DNA from: Micromonospora trifolii
GTDB lineage: Bacteria > Actinomycetota > Actinomycetes > Mycobacteriales > Micromonosporaceae
NCBI RefSeq assembly: GCF_022229005.1
Contig: NZ_JAKKFD010000002.1
Location: 1 to 64,000 of the forward strand
Reading direction: 5' to 3'
Length of the DNA stretch: 64,000 nt
Below, piece after piece: positions 33,283 through 42,162 of this stretch. Below the pieces are notes generated by a model. The model worked only from the letters and a program-made list of their open reading frames with translations, made no database searches and had not been told where the DNA came from. The position numbers and the translations under genes are program-made. Every line of letters starts with the position of its first letter. Positions within the stretch are counted from its first letter, which is position 1.

Positions 33283-34176
33283 ATGGACGAGAATGAGTGG
33301 TTGGCCGCGCGCTTCGAGCAGCACCGACCCCGGCTGCGGGCGGTGGCTTATCGGATGCTCGGTTCGCTGGCTGACGCGGACGACGCTGTTCAGGATGCCT
33401 GGCTACGGCTGAGCCGGTCCGACGCGGATCAGATCGACAACCTCGGCGGATGGTTGACCACTGTCGTCGCCCGGGAGTGCCTGCACATGTTGCGCTCCCG
33501 CCGACGCCGCCGGGAGGATCCGTTCGCCACGCACCTCCCCGACCTGGTTGTCATCCCGGACGGGGGCCTCGACCCCGAGCAGGAGGCGTTGCTGGCCGAC
33601 TCGGTGAGCTTGGCACTGCTCGTCGTGCTCGACCAGCTCACGCCTGCTGAGCGGTTGGCGTTCGTGCTGCACGACATGTTCGACCTGCCCTTCGAGGAGA
33701 TCGCCGGCATCGCGGGCCGCACCCCGGCCGCCGCGCGACAACTCGCCAGCCGGGCACGGCGCCGGGTGAACGGTGCCGAGATCCCTTCACCCGATCCGGA
33801 TCTGGCGCGCCAGCGGCAGGTCGTCCGTGCCTTCTACGCGGCTGCGTGGACCGGTGACTTCGACGCCCTCGTGCAGGTCCTCGACCCCGACGTCGTCCTG
33901 CGCACCGACTTCGGCACCGCCAGGCCGGCGATCGTCGTTCGCGGCGCGGCGGCCGTGGCCAAGCAGGCCCGCGCCCCACGCGGTGGCCAACTGCGCCCCG
34001 CCCTGGTCAACGGCACGATCGGAACGTTGATCACCCGCGACGGGCAGCCGTTTTCTGTCATGGCATTCACTGTCGCGGGCGACAAGATCGTCAGGATCGA
34101 CGTTGTCCGCGACGCCGACCGCGTCCACCGCATCGCGTCCGCCCTCCTGAACCAGGCGGAGCGATCAACGGGGTGA
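33283..34176 (+). CDS. ECF sigma factor with SnoaL-like C-terminal domain (SigJ/ECF41 type)
   Basis: 297 aa. Region 2: FEQHRPRLRAVAYRMLGSLA, DAVQDAWLRLSR. Region 4: LTPAERLAFVLHDMFDLPFE, RTPAAARQLASRARRRV. A SnoaL-like domain (about 180-290) follows, VRAFYAAAWTGDFDALVQVL, as in ECF41 proteins, where it regulates the sigma factor from within. It starts 26 bases after the end of the island's last frame, so it is the first normal chromosomal gene to the right. In ECF41 systems a carboxymuconolactone decarboxylase-like gene is usually adjacent; none is seen here. Confidence 0.9.
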   Translation: MDENEWLAARFEQHRPRLRAVAYRMLGSLADADDAVQDAWLRLSRSDADQIDNLGGWLTTVVARECLHMLRSRRRRREDPFATHLPDLVVIPDGGLDPEQEALLADSVSLALLVVLDQLTPAERLAFVLHDMFDLPFEEIAGIAGRTPAAARQLASRARRRVNGAEIPSPDPDLARQRQVVRAFYAAAWTGDFDALVQVLDPDVVLRTDFGTARPAIVVRGAAAVAKQARAPRGGQLRPALVNGTIGTLITRDGQPFSVMAFTVAGDKIVRIDVVRDADRVHRIASALLNQAERSTG

Positions 34177-34236
34177 ATGCCGAGCCCCGCTTCCACGAGC
34201 TGTGGGTCTGATGCCGCGTGACCGGGCGGCGCAGCA

Positions 34237-34596
34237 TCAGGCCAGGGACTCGAGATATCTCTGGGTTTCCCGCTTCTTGAAGTACTGCGCCCAGCCTGCC
34301 GGCTGCGCGTTGAACCTGGGTTCGCGGGCGGTGTGGTCGGCACCGTGCTCGACCAGCAGGCGCGCGATCGACAGCTCACCCGCTGCCGCCGCATGGTGCA
34401 AGGCGGTGGCGCCGGCGGCGGTGGCACAGTTGACGCCGAAGCCAAGATCGATGAGCAGCCGGACCGTCGACCAGTTGCGCGCTTCGGCCATCCGCGTAAC
34501 CAGGTCTGCATGCCGATCGCACAGCCCAGGGTCGGCGGACAGCATCGACCGCATCGTCGCTTCGTCGGCGGCCTCGGCGGCTTCTTCAAACTTCAT
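34237..34596 (-). CDS. Ankyrin-repeat protein
   Basis: 119 aa from ATG 34596 with GAGGAGG upstream. Two to three ankyrin repeats: NWSTVRLLIDLGFGVNCATA, GATALHHAAAAGELSIARLL, VEHGADHTAREPRFNAQPAG. The C-terminal helix WAQYFKKRETQRYLESL closes the stack. A small soluble protein-binding module; partner unknown. Converges on the sigma factor gene. Confidence 0.85.
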   Translation of the reverse strand: MKFEEAAEAADEATMRSMLSADPGLCDRHADLVTRMAEARNWSTVRLLIDLGFGVNCATAAGATALHHAAAAGELSIARLLVEHGADHTAREPRFNAQPAGWAQYFKKRETQRYLESLA

Positions 34597-34776
34597 TGTG
34601 TCCTCCTCGCGTGTGTGCACTCGTGCTTATGAGCCCAGCCGACGAGCCGATGTGACAGGGCGAGGTGCTCGAACGAAGCCAGACGCGAGGCTGTCGACAG
34701 CCACTGGGCAGCACCACGCCGGATGAAAACGTTGGCGAGTGGACGTGGCTCGGTCGCGCCTGGTAGGCAGGCGGAC

Positions 34777-35676
34777 GTGCGAATCGTCTCCCTGCTGCCG
34801 GCGGCCACGGACATCGTGGCCATGCTCGGCCTGACCGGGCAACTGGTCGGCCGTACCCACGAGTGTGACTGGCCGCCGGGGGCTCTGGCCGATGTCCCGG
34901 CGGTGACCGCGACGTCTCTGCCGGAGACCTTGACGAGCCGGGAGATCTCGGCGGCGATCGCCGGTGACGCGCACCGGGGATCGTCGTTGTACCAGCTCGA
35001 CGTCGCCATGCTGGAGGGGCTGAAGCCGGATCTGATCCTGACCCAGGATCTGTGTGACGTGTGTGCGGTCTCCTACGAGCGGGTCAACGACGCGGTTGGT
35101 CTGATCGATCTCGACACCCGTGTGATGTCCCTGGAGGCGAGGACCATCGACGGGATCCTGGACACTGTCGATGCGGTGGCCGCGCTGACCGGCACCGAAG
35201 GCAGGGCGGCGGAGATCCGAGCCGACGCCGAGCGTCGCCTGGCGGCCTTGCCGGGGGCGGTGCCCGGCGCGCCGACGGTGCTGTTCGTCGAGTGGCTCGA
35301 CCCGTTGATGCCTGGCGGGCACTGGGTTCCCGAGCAGATTACCCACGCGGGTGGGCGGTCGCTGCTGCTCGGGCCGGGTGCGCACAGCACCCCGCAGCTG
35401 TGGTCGGTGGTCGCGGACCTGGTTCCCGAGGTGGTGGTGTTCGGGCCGTGCGGGTTCACGCCCGAGCGAACCGTCGACGAGTTGTCAGTGGCGACCGGGC
35501 AACCCGGTTGGGCGGACCTGCCCGCGGTGCGTGCCGGGCAGGTGTGGGTGGTCGACGGGCCTGCCTACTTCAACCGCCCCGGCCCGAGGGTCGTCGACGG
35601 CGCGGAGATCCTCGCCGCCATCGTCGCCGGCCGTCCGGACTCCCGCGCCCGGCGCGTGCCCCTCGACGTCGGCTGA
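34777..35676 (+). CDS. BtuF-like cobalamin-binding protein without signal peptide
   Basis: 299 aa from GTG 34777, which gives the family start VRIVSLLPAATDIVAMLGLT and GRTHECDWP. Substrate-binding fold of the BtuF/FecB type: KPDLILTQDLCDVCAVSY, a middle helix, and GQVWVVDGPAYFNRPGPRVV. It lacks a signal peptide and lipobox, unlike transport proteins; relatives in many actinomycetes are likewise cytoplasmic and their ligand is not proven. No B12 riboswitch is seen upstream. It converges on the ABC operon and is not part of it. Confidence 0.82.
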   Translation: MRIVSLLPAATDIVAMLGLTGQLVGRTHECDWPPGALADVPAVTATSLPETLTSREISAAIAGDAHRGSSLYQLDVAMLEGLKPDLILTQDLCDVCAVSYERVNDAVGLIDLDTRVMSLEARTIDGILDTVDAVAALTGTEGRAAEIRADAERRLAALPGAVPGAPTVLFVEWLDPLMPGGHWVPEQITHAGGRSLLLGPGAHSTPQLWSVVADLVPEVVVFGPCGFTPERTVDELSVATGQPGWADLPAVRAGQVWVVDGPAYFNRPGPRVVDGAEILAAIVAGRPDSRARRVPLDVG

Positions 35677-35747
35677 CGCTGCCGCGCCCGACTGGCGAAG
35701 GCCGACCTCCGATGCCCCCGGCATTCGCACCGCACCGCACCGAGAGG

Positions 35748-36428
35748 TCAGGCGCGTACCCCCGCTGTGGCGGCGAGGTCGACGATGCGGTCGCTCCAGC
35801 GGTCCAGCAGGGTCTGGTCGTGGGTGATGACCAGGACCCCGGCCTGCTGGGTCCGCTGGTAGTCGCGGATGACGGCGGCGACGTGCGCCTGGGTCGAGGC
35901 GTCGAGCATCGCTGTGGCCTCGTCGCAGAGCAGGTAGTCGGGGCGGTGTACGAGGGCTCGGGCGAGGCAGGCGCGTTGCAGTTGCCCGTCGGACACCGCG
36001 TGGGGACGCCGGCTGCGCAGATCCGCCGTGAGGCCGACGAGGTCGGCGAGTTCGGCAACCCGTTCGCGGACCGCCGACTCGGGCGTCCGGGTGGCGCGCA
36101 GTGGTTCGGCGATCAGGTCGGTGAGGCTCAGTCGAGGATCGGCGGCGGCGCGCGGGCTCTGGAAGAGAGCGGCGACGCGGGTCCGGAGGGCGACCGGAAC
36201 GGCGTACCGGACGGCGTCGACAGCGGTGCCGTCGATCCTGACCCGGCCGCGATCAGGTTGGTGCAGCAGGGCCAGGACCCGGACCAGTGTCGACTTGCCG
36301 CCGCCGGACGGCCCGCGCAGTCCGACCGTCTCTCCCCGGCCGATCCGCAGGCTGACGCCGTCGAGGACGACCTGGCGGCCGTAGGAGACGCTCACCTCGT
36401 CGGCGAGCAGGTGGTGCGCGCTGGTCAC
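35748..36428 (-). CDS. ABC transporter ATP-binding protein (peptide/nickel type, second ATPase)
   Basis: 226 aa from GTG 36428, GTGA overlap with the first ATPase gene. Walker A GPSGGGKST, Q-loop FQSPRAAADPRL, signature SDGQLQRACLARALV (SDGQ instead of SGGQ) and Walker B YLLCDEATAMLD. It lacks the C-terminal oligopeptide-ABC extension and is shorter than usual, like NikE-type subunits. Last gene of the five-gene importer. Confidence 0.9.
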   Translation of the reverse strand: MTSAHHLLADEVSVSYGRQVVLDGVSLRIGRGETVGLRGPSGGGKSTLVRVLALLHQPDRGRVRIDGTAVDAVRYAVPVALRTRVAALFQSPRAAADPRLSLTDLIAEPLRATRTPESAVRERVAELADLVGLTADLRSRRPHAVSDGQLQRACLARALVHRPDYLLCDEATAMLDASTQAHVAAVIRDYQRTQQAGVLVITHDQTLLDRWSDRIVDLAATAGVRA

Positions 36429-37429
36429 GTGGTGACTCCGGTGGGGATCGGGTGGTGGCAGGCAACCGTGCCGCCACCAGCGACCGGCGTTGACTGTGGT
36501 CGGTCCGCGCAGGTGTCGGTGCGGCGTGGGCAGCGGGGCGCGAACGCACACCCGGGAGGCAGCGCGGTGAGCATCGGCGGGTCGCCCGGCACCGGCCGGA
36601 AGGCCCGGTCCGGCAGGGCGTCGAGCAGCGCCGCGGCGTACGGATGGGCCGGCGCGGTGAAGAGCTGGTCGGTGTCGCGGTGTTCCACGATGCGACTGGC
36701 GTACATCACGGCGACGGTGTCGGCGACCCGGCGGGCGGCGGCCAGGTCGTGCGTGATGAGCACGACGGCCGCGCCGTTGTCGCAGCGACGGCGCAGCAGG
36801 TCGAGGGTGTGGTCCACAAGCGGCCGGTCCAGCCCGGTGGTGGGCTCGTCGGCGATGAGCAGCGACGGGTCGGGCGCCAGCGCGAGCGCGGTGACCAGAC
36901 GCTGTGCCATGCCGCCGGACAGCTCGTGGGGGTAGCGGTCCAGGTCCGCCGGGTCGAGCCCGACATCGACAGCGAGCTGGTCGGCGTCGGCGCGGTCGCG
37001 GCCGTGCGCCCGCAGCGTCTCGGCGAGCAGTCGCCGTCCGGTGCGGACCGGGTTGAGGGCTGTCGCCGGGCTCTGCGGGACCAACCCGACCCGGCGCCCG
37101 CGTACCCTGCGGGCCAGGTGGCGTTGGCCGCAGGTGACCAGGTCGACCGGGTCGGCGCCGGGGTGGTGCAGCACGGCGTGACCGGTGGTCGTGGCGTTGC
37201 CCGGCAGGAGGCCGAGCAGGGCGTGGGCCAGGACGGACTTGCCGCAGCCGGACTCGCCCACGATGGCCAGCAGTTCGCCGGCCCGCACGGTGAGGCTGAG
37301 ATCGCTGACGGCGCGCACGCACGCGTCGCGGAGCCGGAACTCGACGCCGAGGCCGTCCACGGCGAGCAGCGGCCGAGTCACCCTGGCGCGGGAAGGCGCC
37401 GAAGCAGAAACGGTCTCGGTGGTGGTCAC
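36425..37429 (-). CDS. ABC transporter ATP-binding protein (DppD/NikD type)
   Basis: 334 aa from GTG 37429, overlapping the permease stop (GTGA). Walker A GESGCGKSV, signature LSGGMAQRL, Walker B LLIADEPTTGLD and the C-terminal oligopeptide/dipeptide motif with CAFAPRCPRRTDTCADRPQ. The Cys-rich end is typical and in some members binds an Fe-S cluster. Pairs with the 226-aa ATPase. Confidence 0.92.
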   Translation of the reverse strand: MTTTETVSASAPSRARVTRPLLAVDGLGVEFRLRDACVRAVSDLSLTVRAGELLAIVGESGCGKSVLAHALLGLLPGNATTTGHAVLHHPGADPVDLVTCGQRHLARRVRGRRVGLVPQSPATALNPVRTGRRLLAETLRAHGRDRADADQLAVDVGLDPADLDRYPHELSGGMAQRLVTALALAPDPSLLIADEPTTGLDRPLVDHTLDLLRRRCDNGAAVVLITHDLAAARRVADTVAVMYASRIVEHRDTDQLFTAPAHPYAAALLDALPDRAFRPVPGDPPMLTALPPGCAFAPRCPRRTDTCADRPQSTPVAGGGTVACHHPIPTGVTT

Positions 37430-38310
37430 AGGTGCAGCTCCGCTCGGACCCGGGGATCGAGGCGGTCGCGCCAGCGGGCGGCGATGACCGCGATGGCGAG
37501 GGTGACGACGACGATGACCGCGCCCGGTGCCAGGCTGGCCCACCAGGCGCCGGTCAGCAACGAACCCTGACCGTCGTTGATCATGTTGCCCAGTGAGGCG
37601 AGGTGTGGCGGCAGGCCGAGGCCGAGGAACGACAGGGCGGTCTCGTGCCACACCGCGTGCGGGATCATCAGGGTAGTGGCCAGGGCCAGCCGGGGCAGGA
37701 CGTGCGGCAGCAGGTGCCGGGTGAGGACCCGGAGTCGACCGGCTCCGCCGCTGATGGCGGCGTCGATGAACGGTCGGGTCCGGAGGCTCAACAATTCGGA
37801 TCGGACGATGCGGGCGGTGGACAGCCAGTGGGTGAGCCCGACGGAGGCGATCACGGCACCCAGGCTGGGACGCAGCATGGCGACGATGAAGATGCCCAGC
37901 AGCAGGTGCGGCATCGCGGCGATGGTGTCCACGATCCGCATCAGGATCCGGTCCACCCGGCCGCCGAGCGTGCCGGCGATCCCACCGACCACGCCGCCGA
38001 GGACTGTGGCGACGAGCGCGGCGACAGCGCCGACCAGCAGCGAGACCCGCAGCCCGTAGACGGCGCGGTGCGCCACGTCGCGGCCCAGGTCGTCGGTGCC
38101 GGCGAGGTGGCTCCAGGACGGCGCCAACCGGGTCTGGTCCAGCGCGACAGCGCTCTGGTCCAGCGGCCAGACCAACGGAGCGAGCAGCGAGCCGGCGACG
38201 GCCACCAGCAGGACCAGACCGGCCACCAGGACACCGGCCCGGCCGGGGCGCAGCCGCAGCCGCGACCGGGCCACCCGGAGCAGCGGCACTCGCGCAGTGA
38301 GGTCAGCCAT
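37426..38310 (-). CDS. ABC transporter permease (DppC/NikC type)
   Basis: 294 aa from ATG 38310, 8-base overlap with the upstream permease gene. N-terminal helix VLVAGLVLLVAVAGSLLAPL, then HLAGTDDLGRDVAHRAVYG, the usual DppC motif, five more helices and the coupling loop ISGGAGRLRVLTRHLLPHVL. HETALSFLGLGLPPHLASLG follows as expected. Confidence 0.92.
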   Translation of the reverse strand: MADLTARVPLLRVARSRLRLRPGRAGVLVAGLVLLVAVAGSLLAPLVWPLDQSAVALDQTRLAPSWSHLAGTDDLGRDVAHRAVYGLRVSLLVGAVAALVATVLGGVVGGIAGTLGGRVDRILMRIVDTIAAMPHLLLGIFIVAMLRPSLGAVIASVGLTHWLSTARIVRSELLSLRTRPFIDAAISGGAGRLRVLTRHLLPHVLPRLALATTLMIPHAVWHETALSFLGLGLPPHLASLGNMINDGQGSLLTGAWWASLAPGAVIVVVTLAIAVIAARWRDRLDPRVRAELHL

Positions 38311-39295
38311 CGAGTCGTACCCTCGGGTCGGCGGCGGCGTAGGCGAGGTCGGTCGCGAGGTTCGCGGCCAGCACCACAGCTGTGGTGACCAGCGTGATCG
38401 CCGCCAACAGCGGGAAGTCGCTGCCCAGCGCGGCGGCGACAGTGACGGCGCCGAGGCCCGGCAACGAGAAGACCGTCTCGACCAGCACCGCCCCGCCGAC
38501 CAGCTCGGGCAGGTGGGTGCCCACCAGGGTGAGGAACGGCAGCAGCGCAGTCCGCAGCGCGTGGCCGAACAGCACAGTCCGACCGGGCAACCCACGTGCC
38601 CGCGCCGCGAGCACGTGGTCGTCACGCATGCTCTCCGCCACCGCGTCCCGCACGAACAGCACGAACCACGGCGCCTGGGACACGGCCAACACAGCGACCG
38701 GCAGGATCAGGTGGTGCGCCACGTCGCCCCAGGAGGTGCTGGTCGCTGTGACGTCGGTGAGCCCGCCCGCCGGCAACCAGCCCAGGGCCAGCGCGAACAC
38801 GGCGATCGCGGCCAGGCCCAGCCAGAAGACCGGCATCGACTGCACCGCGTACGCGGCCGTCCGCAACACCCGGTCGAACAACCCACCCCGCCGGTACGCC
38901 GCCAGCGCGCCCAGCAGCAGGCTCGCGACCAGGACCAGGGCGAGGGACACGCCGATCAGGAGCAGCGTCCAGCCGGCCCGGGCGGCCAGCACCGAGGCGA
39001 CCGGCTCGTGGCGGCTGGTCGACCAGCCCAGGTCGCCCTGGACCAGGTTGCCGATCCACCGCAGGTACTGCACCGGCAGGGGGTCGTCGACGCCCCAGTT
39101 GGCGCGCAACTGGGCCAGGTTCTCCTCGCTGGCGGTGAAGGCCGCAGCGCCCGCGTACTGCTTCGCGGGGTCGACCGGCGAGGCGGCACCGAGGGCGAAC
39201 ATCCCGACGCTGGTCGCGGCGAGCACCGGCACGGCGACGAGGAGCCGCCGTCGGACCACAGCACCGGCCCCGGCCAGTCGAGGTGAGCGGGTCAC
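38303..39295 (-). CDS. ABC transporter permease (DppB/NikB type)
   Basis: 330 aa from GTG 39295 (GTGA overlap with the binding-protein gene). Family layout: first helix LLVAVPVLAATSVGMFALG, ENLAQLRANWGVDDPLPVQY, GDLGWSTSRHEPVASVLA, then the permease helices and the coupling loop LAARARGLPGRTVLFGHALR. Typical end VLAANLATDLAYAAADPRVR. Confidence 0.92.
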   Translation of the reverse strand: MTRSPRLAGAGAVVRRRLLVAVPVLAATSVGMFALGAASPVDPAKQYAGAAAFTASEENLAQLRANWGVDDPLPVQYLRWIGNLVQGDLGWSTSRHEPVASVLAARAGWTLLLIGVSLALVLVASLLLGALAAYRRGGLFDRVLRTAAYAVQSMPVFWLGLAAIAVFALALGWLPAGGLTDVTATSTSWGDVAHHLILPVAVLAVSQAPWFVLFVRDAVAESMRDDHVLAARARGLPGRTVLFGHALRTALLPFLTLVGTHLPELVGGAVLVETVFSLPGLGAVTVAAALGSDFPLLAAITLVTTAVVLAANLATDLAYAAADPRVRLDG

Positions 39296-40890
39296 GACCG
39301 CGTCCAGGTGTCGATGTTCCACCAGAGGCTGTTCGCCACCCCGTGCTCGTGCGCCTCGACCCGCGGCGCCACGCCCTGAACCGAGGACTTCAGCACGTAG
39401 GTGTGTCGCAGGTAGGTCAGGAACAGCCACGGTACGTCGGCGGCCAACTGTTTCTGGAACTGCGCGTACGCGGCAGTGCGGAGGGCGGGGTCGATCTGGT
39501 CGCGGCCCTCCTGCAGGGCCCGGTCGGTCACCTCGGACCGGTACGAGCCGGGGTTGAAGTAGCCCTGCCCCGCGAACGTCGAGCCGAACAGCTTGTACGA
39601 GACGAAGTCCGGGTCGTACGGGGTGCCGTAGCCCATCAGCAGGGCGTCGGACTTCATCCGCGGGTCGATGGCGTCCCAGGTCAGGCCCGCCGGGGTGACA
39701 GCGATGCCGATCTTCTTCGCGTCGGCGGTGACCGCGAGGGCCAGGTCCTTGCGCAGCGTGTCGCTCGCCGGGTACATCAGCGTGAACCGCGCCGGTCGGC
39801 CGTCCTTGACGCGCACCCCGCCGGGACCGGGGGTCCAGCCGGCCGCGTCGAGCAGCGCTCCCGCCGCCGTCGGGTCGGCGGTCGGCTTGCCGATGATCGA
39901 CGGGTCGGCGAACTCGGAGGACGGCGGGATCGGACCGAACGCCGGTTCGCCGGCGCCACCGAGGAGCCCGGTCACCATCGCGGCCCGGTCGACGGCGAGG
40001 TTGAGCGCCCGGCGGACCGCCGGGTCGGCGAGGACCGCGTTGCCCGTCGGCAGCATCACGCCGCGGTAGTCGGCGGTCGGCACCCGCTGCACCCGGTACG
40101 TGGCGTCGGCGTCGAAACCGGAGGCCAGCTTCGGCGGCAGCTCGGCGGCGTCGAACTCGCCGGCGCGCATCCGCTGGGCGCGGACGTTGTCGTCGGCGAC
40201 GAATGCGACAACCACCCGGTTGTTCTTCGGCCGGCCACCGAAGTAGCGCTCGTTGGCGGTGAGCACCAGGCGGTCGCCCGGCGTCCAGGAGTCCACCCGG
40301 TACGGCCCGGTCCCGACCGGCTTGCGGTTGAACCTGGCCGTGTTGATGTCCTGCCCGCTGAGCAGCTTGGCCGGCACGATGCCGAGGGTGAGCCGCTGGA
40401 GGAACGGCGCGTACGGGTAGCGCAGCCGGAACACGACAGTTGCCGCGTCGGGCGCGGTCACCGACTCCACCATGTCCAGATCGGAGCGCAGCGTCGAGTC
40501 GACAGTCGGATCCAGCACGGCCTGGTACGTGAAGACGACGTCCTGCGCGGTCAGCGCGGTGCCGTCGTGGAACTGCACGCCGTCGCGGAGCTTCGCGGTC
40601 ACCGTGCGCCCATCGGGTGACAGCTCCGGCAACGCCGTGGCCAGGCCGGCGACGAGGCGGTTGTCGCCGTCCCGGCTGACGAGGCCGTCGAAGATCAGCG
40701 AGGCGCCGTCGACGCCGTAGTTGAGCACCGGGTTCAACGCGTCCGGCTCGTCGGAGGTGGCGACGACAAGCGTCGCGCCGCCGGGTGAGCCGTCGGGAGT
40801 GGCCGGGGCCGAGCACCCGGCGAGGACGAGCAGCCCCGCCGCCGCGGTCGACGCCACGAGGCGTCGGAAGGTCGGACGCATCCGGGTCAC
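39292..40890 (-). CDS. Peptide/nickel-type ABC substrate-binding lipoprotein
   Basis: 532 aa. GTG 40890 is chosen because AGGAG lies six bases before it; ATG 40881 is the alternative. The lipobox VLAGC follows MRPTFRRLVASTAAAGL. SBP family 5 signatures: GLATALPELSPDGRTVTAKL, VQFHDGTALTAQDVVFTYQ and GTGPYRVDSWTPGDRLVL. First gene of a five-gene importer in which every junction overlaps (GTGA or 8 bases). Substrate could be oligopeptide, nickel chelate or another solute; nothing in the neighbourhood decides it. The upstream region has TTGC-N9-GCAA at 40970-40986. Confidence 0.92.
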   Translation of the reverse strand: MTRMRPTFRRLVASTAAAGLLVLAGCSAPATPDGSPGGATLVVATSDEPDALNPVLNYGVDGASLIFDGLVSRDGDNRLVAGLATALPELSPDGRTVTAKLRDGVQFHDGTALTAQDVVFTYQAVLDPTVDSTLRSDLDMVESVTAPDAATVVFRLRYPYAPFLQRLTLGIVPAKLLSGQDINTARFNRKPVGTGPYRVDSWTPGDRLVLTANERYFGGRPKNNRVVVAFVADDNVRAQRMRAGEFDAAELPPKLASGFDADATYRVQRVPTADYRGVMLPTGNAVLADPAVRRALNLAVDRAAMVTGLLGGAGEPAFGPIPPSSEFADPSIIGKPTADPTAAGALLDAAGWTPGPGGVRVKDGRPARFTLMYPASDTLRKDLALAVTADAKKIGIAVTPAGLTWDAIDPRMKSDALLMGYGTPYDPDFVSYKLFGSTFAGQGYFNPGSYRSEVTDRALQEGRDQIDPALRTAAYAQFQKQLAADVPWLFLTYLRHTYVLKSSVQGVAPRVEAHEHGVANSLWWNIDTWTRS

Positions 40891-41067
40891 AGAGGGCTCC
40901 TGTGGTGTGGGGAGGATCGTTGATCGGGTGGGCGCGGCGCCGCAACCGTTGATCAACACGGTGGCACAGTTGCCACTCTTTTGCAATTACCAAAGACATG
41001 CATCATGCGGTTGGTCAGGAGCATCAGTCGGTGGTGACCGTCGCCGGTGACCGGCTAGGGTTCCCTG

Positions 41068-41571
41068 ATGTTCCGCGCCGTCGTGTTGATCGCTGCTGTG
41101 GTGCTCGCCGCGGATCAGCTCACCAAATACTGGGCCGAGTCCGCGCTCTCCGGCGGGCAGACCATCACCGTCCTCGGTGACCTGCTGCAACTGCGACTCG
41201 TGTACAACCCGGGCGCTGCCTTCTCGATCGGCTCCGCGTACACCTGGATCTTCGCGGTGTTCGCGGCGGCGGCGGTGGTCGCGGTGACTGTCGTGGCGTG
41301 GCGGGTCACGTCACGCGCCTGGGCGGTGGCGTTGGGCCTGGTGCTCGGTGGCGCGGCGACGCACCTGCTGGACCGCCTCTTTCGGGAGCCGGGGTTCGCT
41401 CGCGGGCACGTGGTGGACTTCATCGACTACGCCGGCTTCTTCGTCGGCAACGTCGCCGACATCGCCCTGGTGGTCGGCGTGGGCATCGTCATGCTGCTCA
41501 ACGTGCGCGGCGTTCCGCTGCGGGATCCAGCGGGCGAGCCCCGCGAGCAGGTGCCCTCGTCAGGCTCCTGA
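41068..41571 (+). CDS. lspA: Signal peptidase II (lipoprotein signal peptidase)
   Basis: 167 aa. Four membrane helices. DQLTK at 16-20, NPGAAFS at 48-54, and the two catalytic aspartates: Asp117 in HVVDFIDY and Asp131 in GNVADIAL. The enzyme removes signal peptides of lipoproteins such as the binding proteins encoded nearby. A hydrophilic C-terminal tail is normal for actinomycetes. The gene is alone on this strand and its end overlaps the convergent lutC end by 12 bases. Confidence 0.93.
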   Translation: MFRAVVLIAAVVLAADQLTKYWAESALSGGQTITVLGDLLQLRLVYNPGAAFSIGSAYTWIFAVFAAAAVVAVTVVAWRVTSRAWAVALGLVLGGAATHLLDRLFREPGFARGHVVDFIDYAGFFVGNVADIALVVGVGIVMLLNVRGVPLRDPAGEPREQVPSSGS

Positions 41572-42162
41572 GTCGATCAGCACAACCTCCAGCCGGCGCG
41601 GGCCGTGCACTCCCTCGACCCGGTTGAGTTCGATGTCGCTGGTGGCGGACGGGCCGGAGATCCAGGTCAGCGGGGCGCGCGGGTCCAGTCGGGTGAGCGC
41701 CTCCGGCAGCAGACCGACGACCTGGTCGGTGCGGACGACGCAGATGTGACGGTCGGGCACCAGGGTGAGCGCGCGTCGCCCCTGCGCCGGGCCGGCGTCC
41801 AGGATGATGGTGCCGGTGTCGGCGACCACGACGGCGCAGCCGGTCAGCACCGCGTCCAGGTCGTCGAGCGCGGCCGGTGACAGCGGGGGCGAGTCGCGGT
41901 GCAGCTCTCCGGCGTAGCCGGCCAGCCAGTCGGCGGGGACGTCGGTGGGCACGGCGAGTCGGCCGACCTCGCTGAGCAGCCGGGGCAGGGCGTCGATGCC
42001 ATGGTGGACGACGGCCTTGTAGTCCTCCAGGCGGTCGACGAGGGTGGCGATCAGGTCGGGGCGGTCGTCGACCCGGCGGTACCCGCGGGGCACCTGCACC
42101 GGCGGCGGGCTGTCGGCCAGGGCCGTCCGGAGCCGCGCCAGGATCTCGTCACGTGCGCTCAC
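41560..42162 (-). CDS. lutC: L-lactate utilization protein LutC
   Basis: 200 aa from GTG 42162, GTGA overlap with lutB. LUD domain: SARDEILARLRTALAD start, GCAVVVADTGTIILDAG, RALTLVPDRHICVVRTDQVV and SGPSATSDIELNRVEGVHGP, all typical of LutC/YkgG. Third subunit of the iron-sulfur L-lactate dehydrogenase system. Confidence 0.92.
   Translation of the reverse strand: MSARDEILARLRTALADSPPPVQVPRGYRRVDDRPDLIATLVDRLEDYKAVVHHGIDALPRLLSEVGRLAVPTDVPADWLAGYAGELHRDSPPLSPAALDDLDAVLTGCAVVVADTGTIILDAGPAQGRRALTLVPDRHICVVRTDQVVGLLPEALTRLDPRAPLTWISGPSATSDIELNRVEGVHGPRRLEVVLIDSGA

Noticed and set aside
34600..34777. Second cobalamin riboswitch before the BtuF-like gene
   Set aside because: A few similar words (GCAGCACC, GGATGAAAACG) but the conserved core order is absent.
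40948..40986. Zur- or Nur-type operator before the peptide/nickel importer
   Set aside because: TTGATCAA and TTGC-N9-GCAA dyads exist but do not match a known metal-regulator site well enough to assign a substrate.
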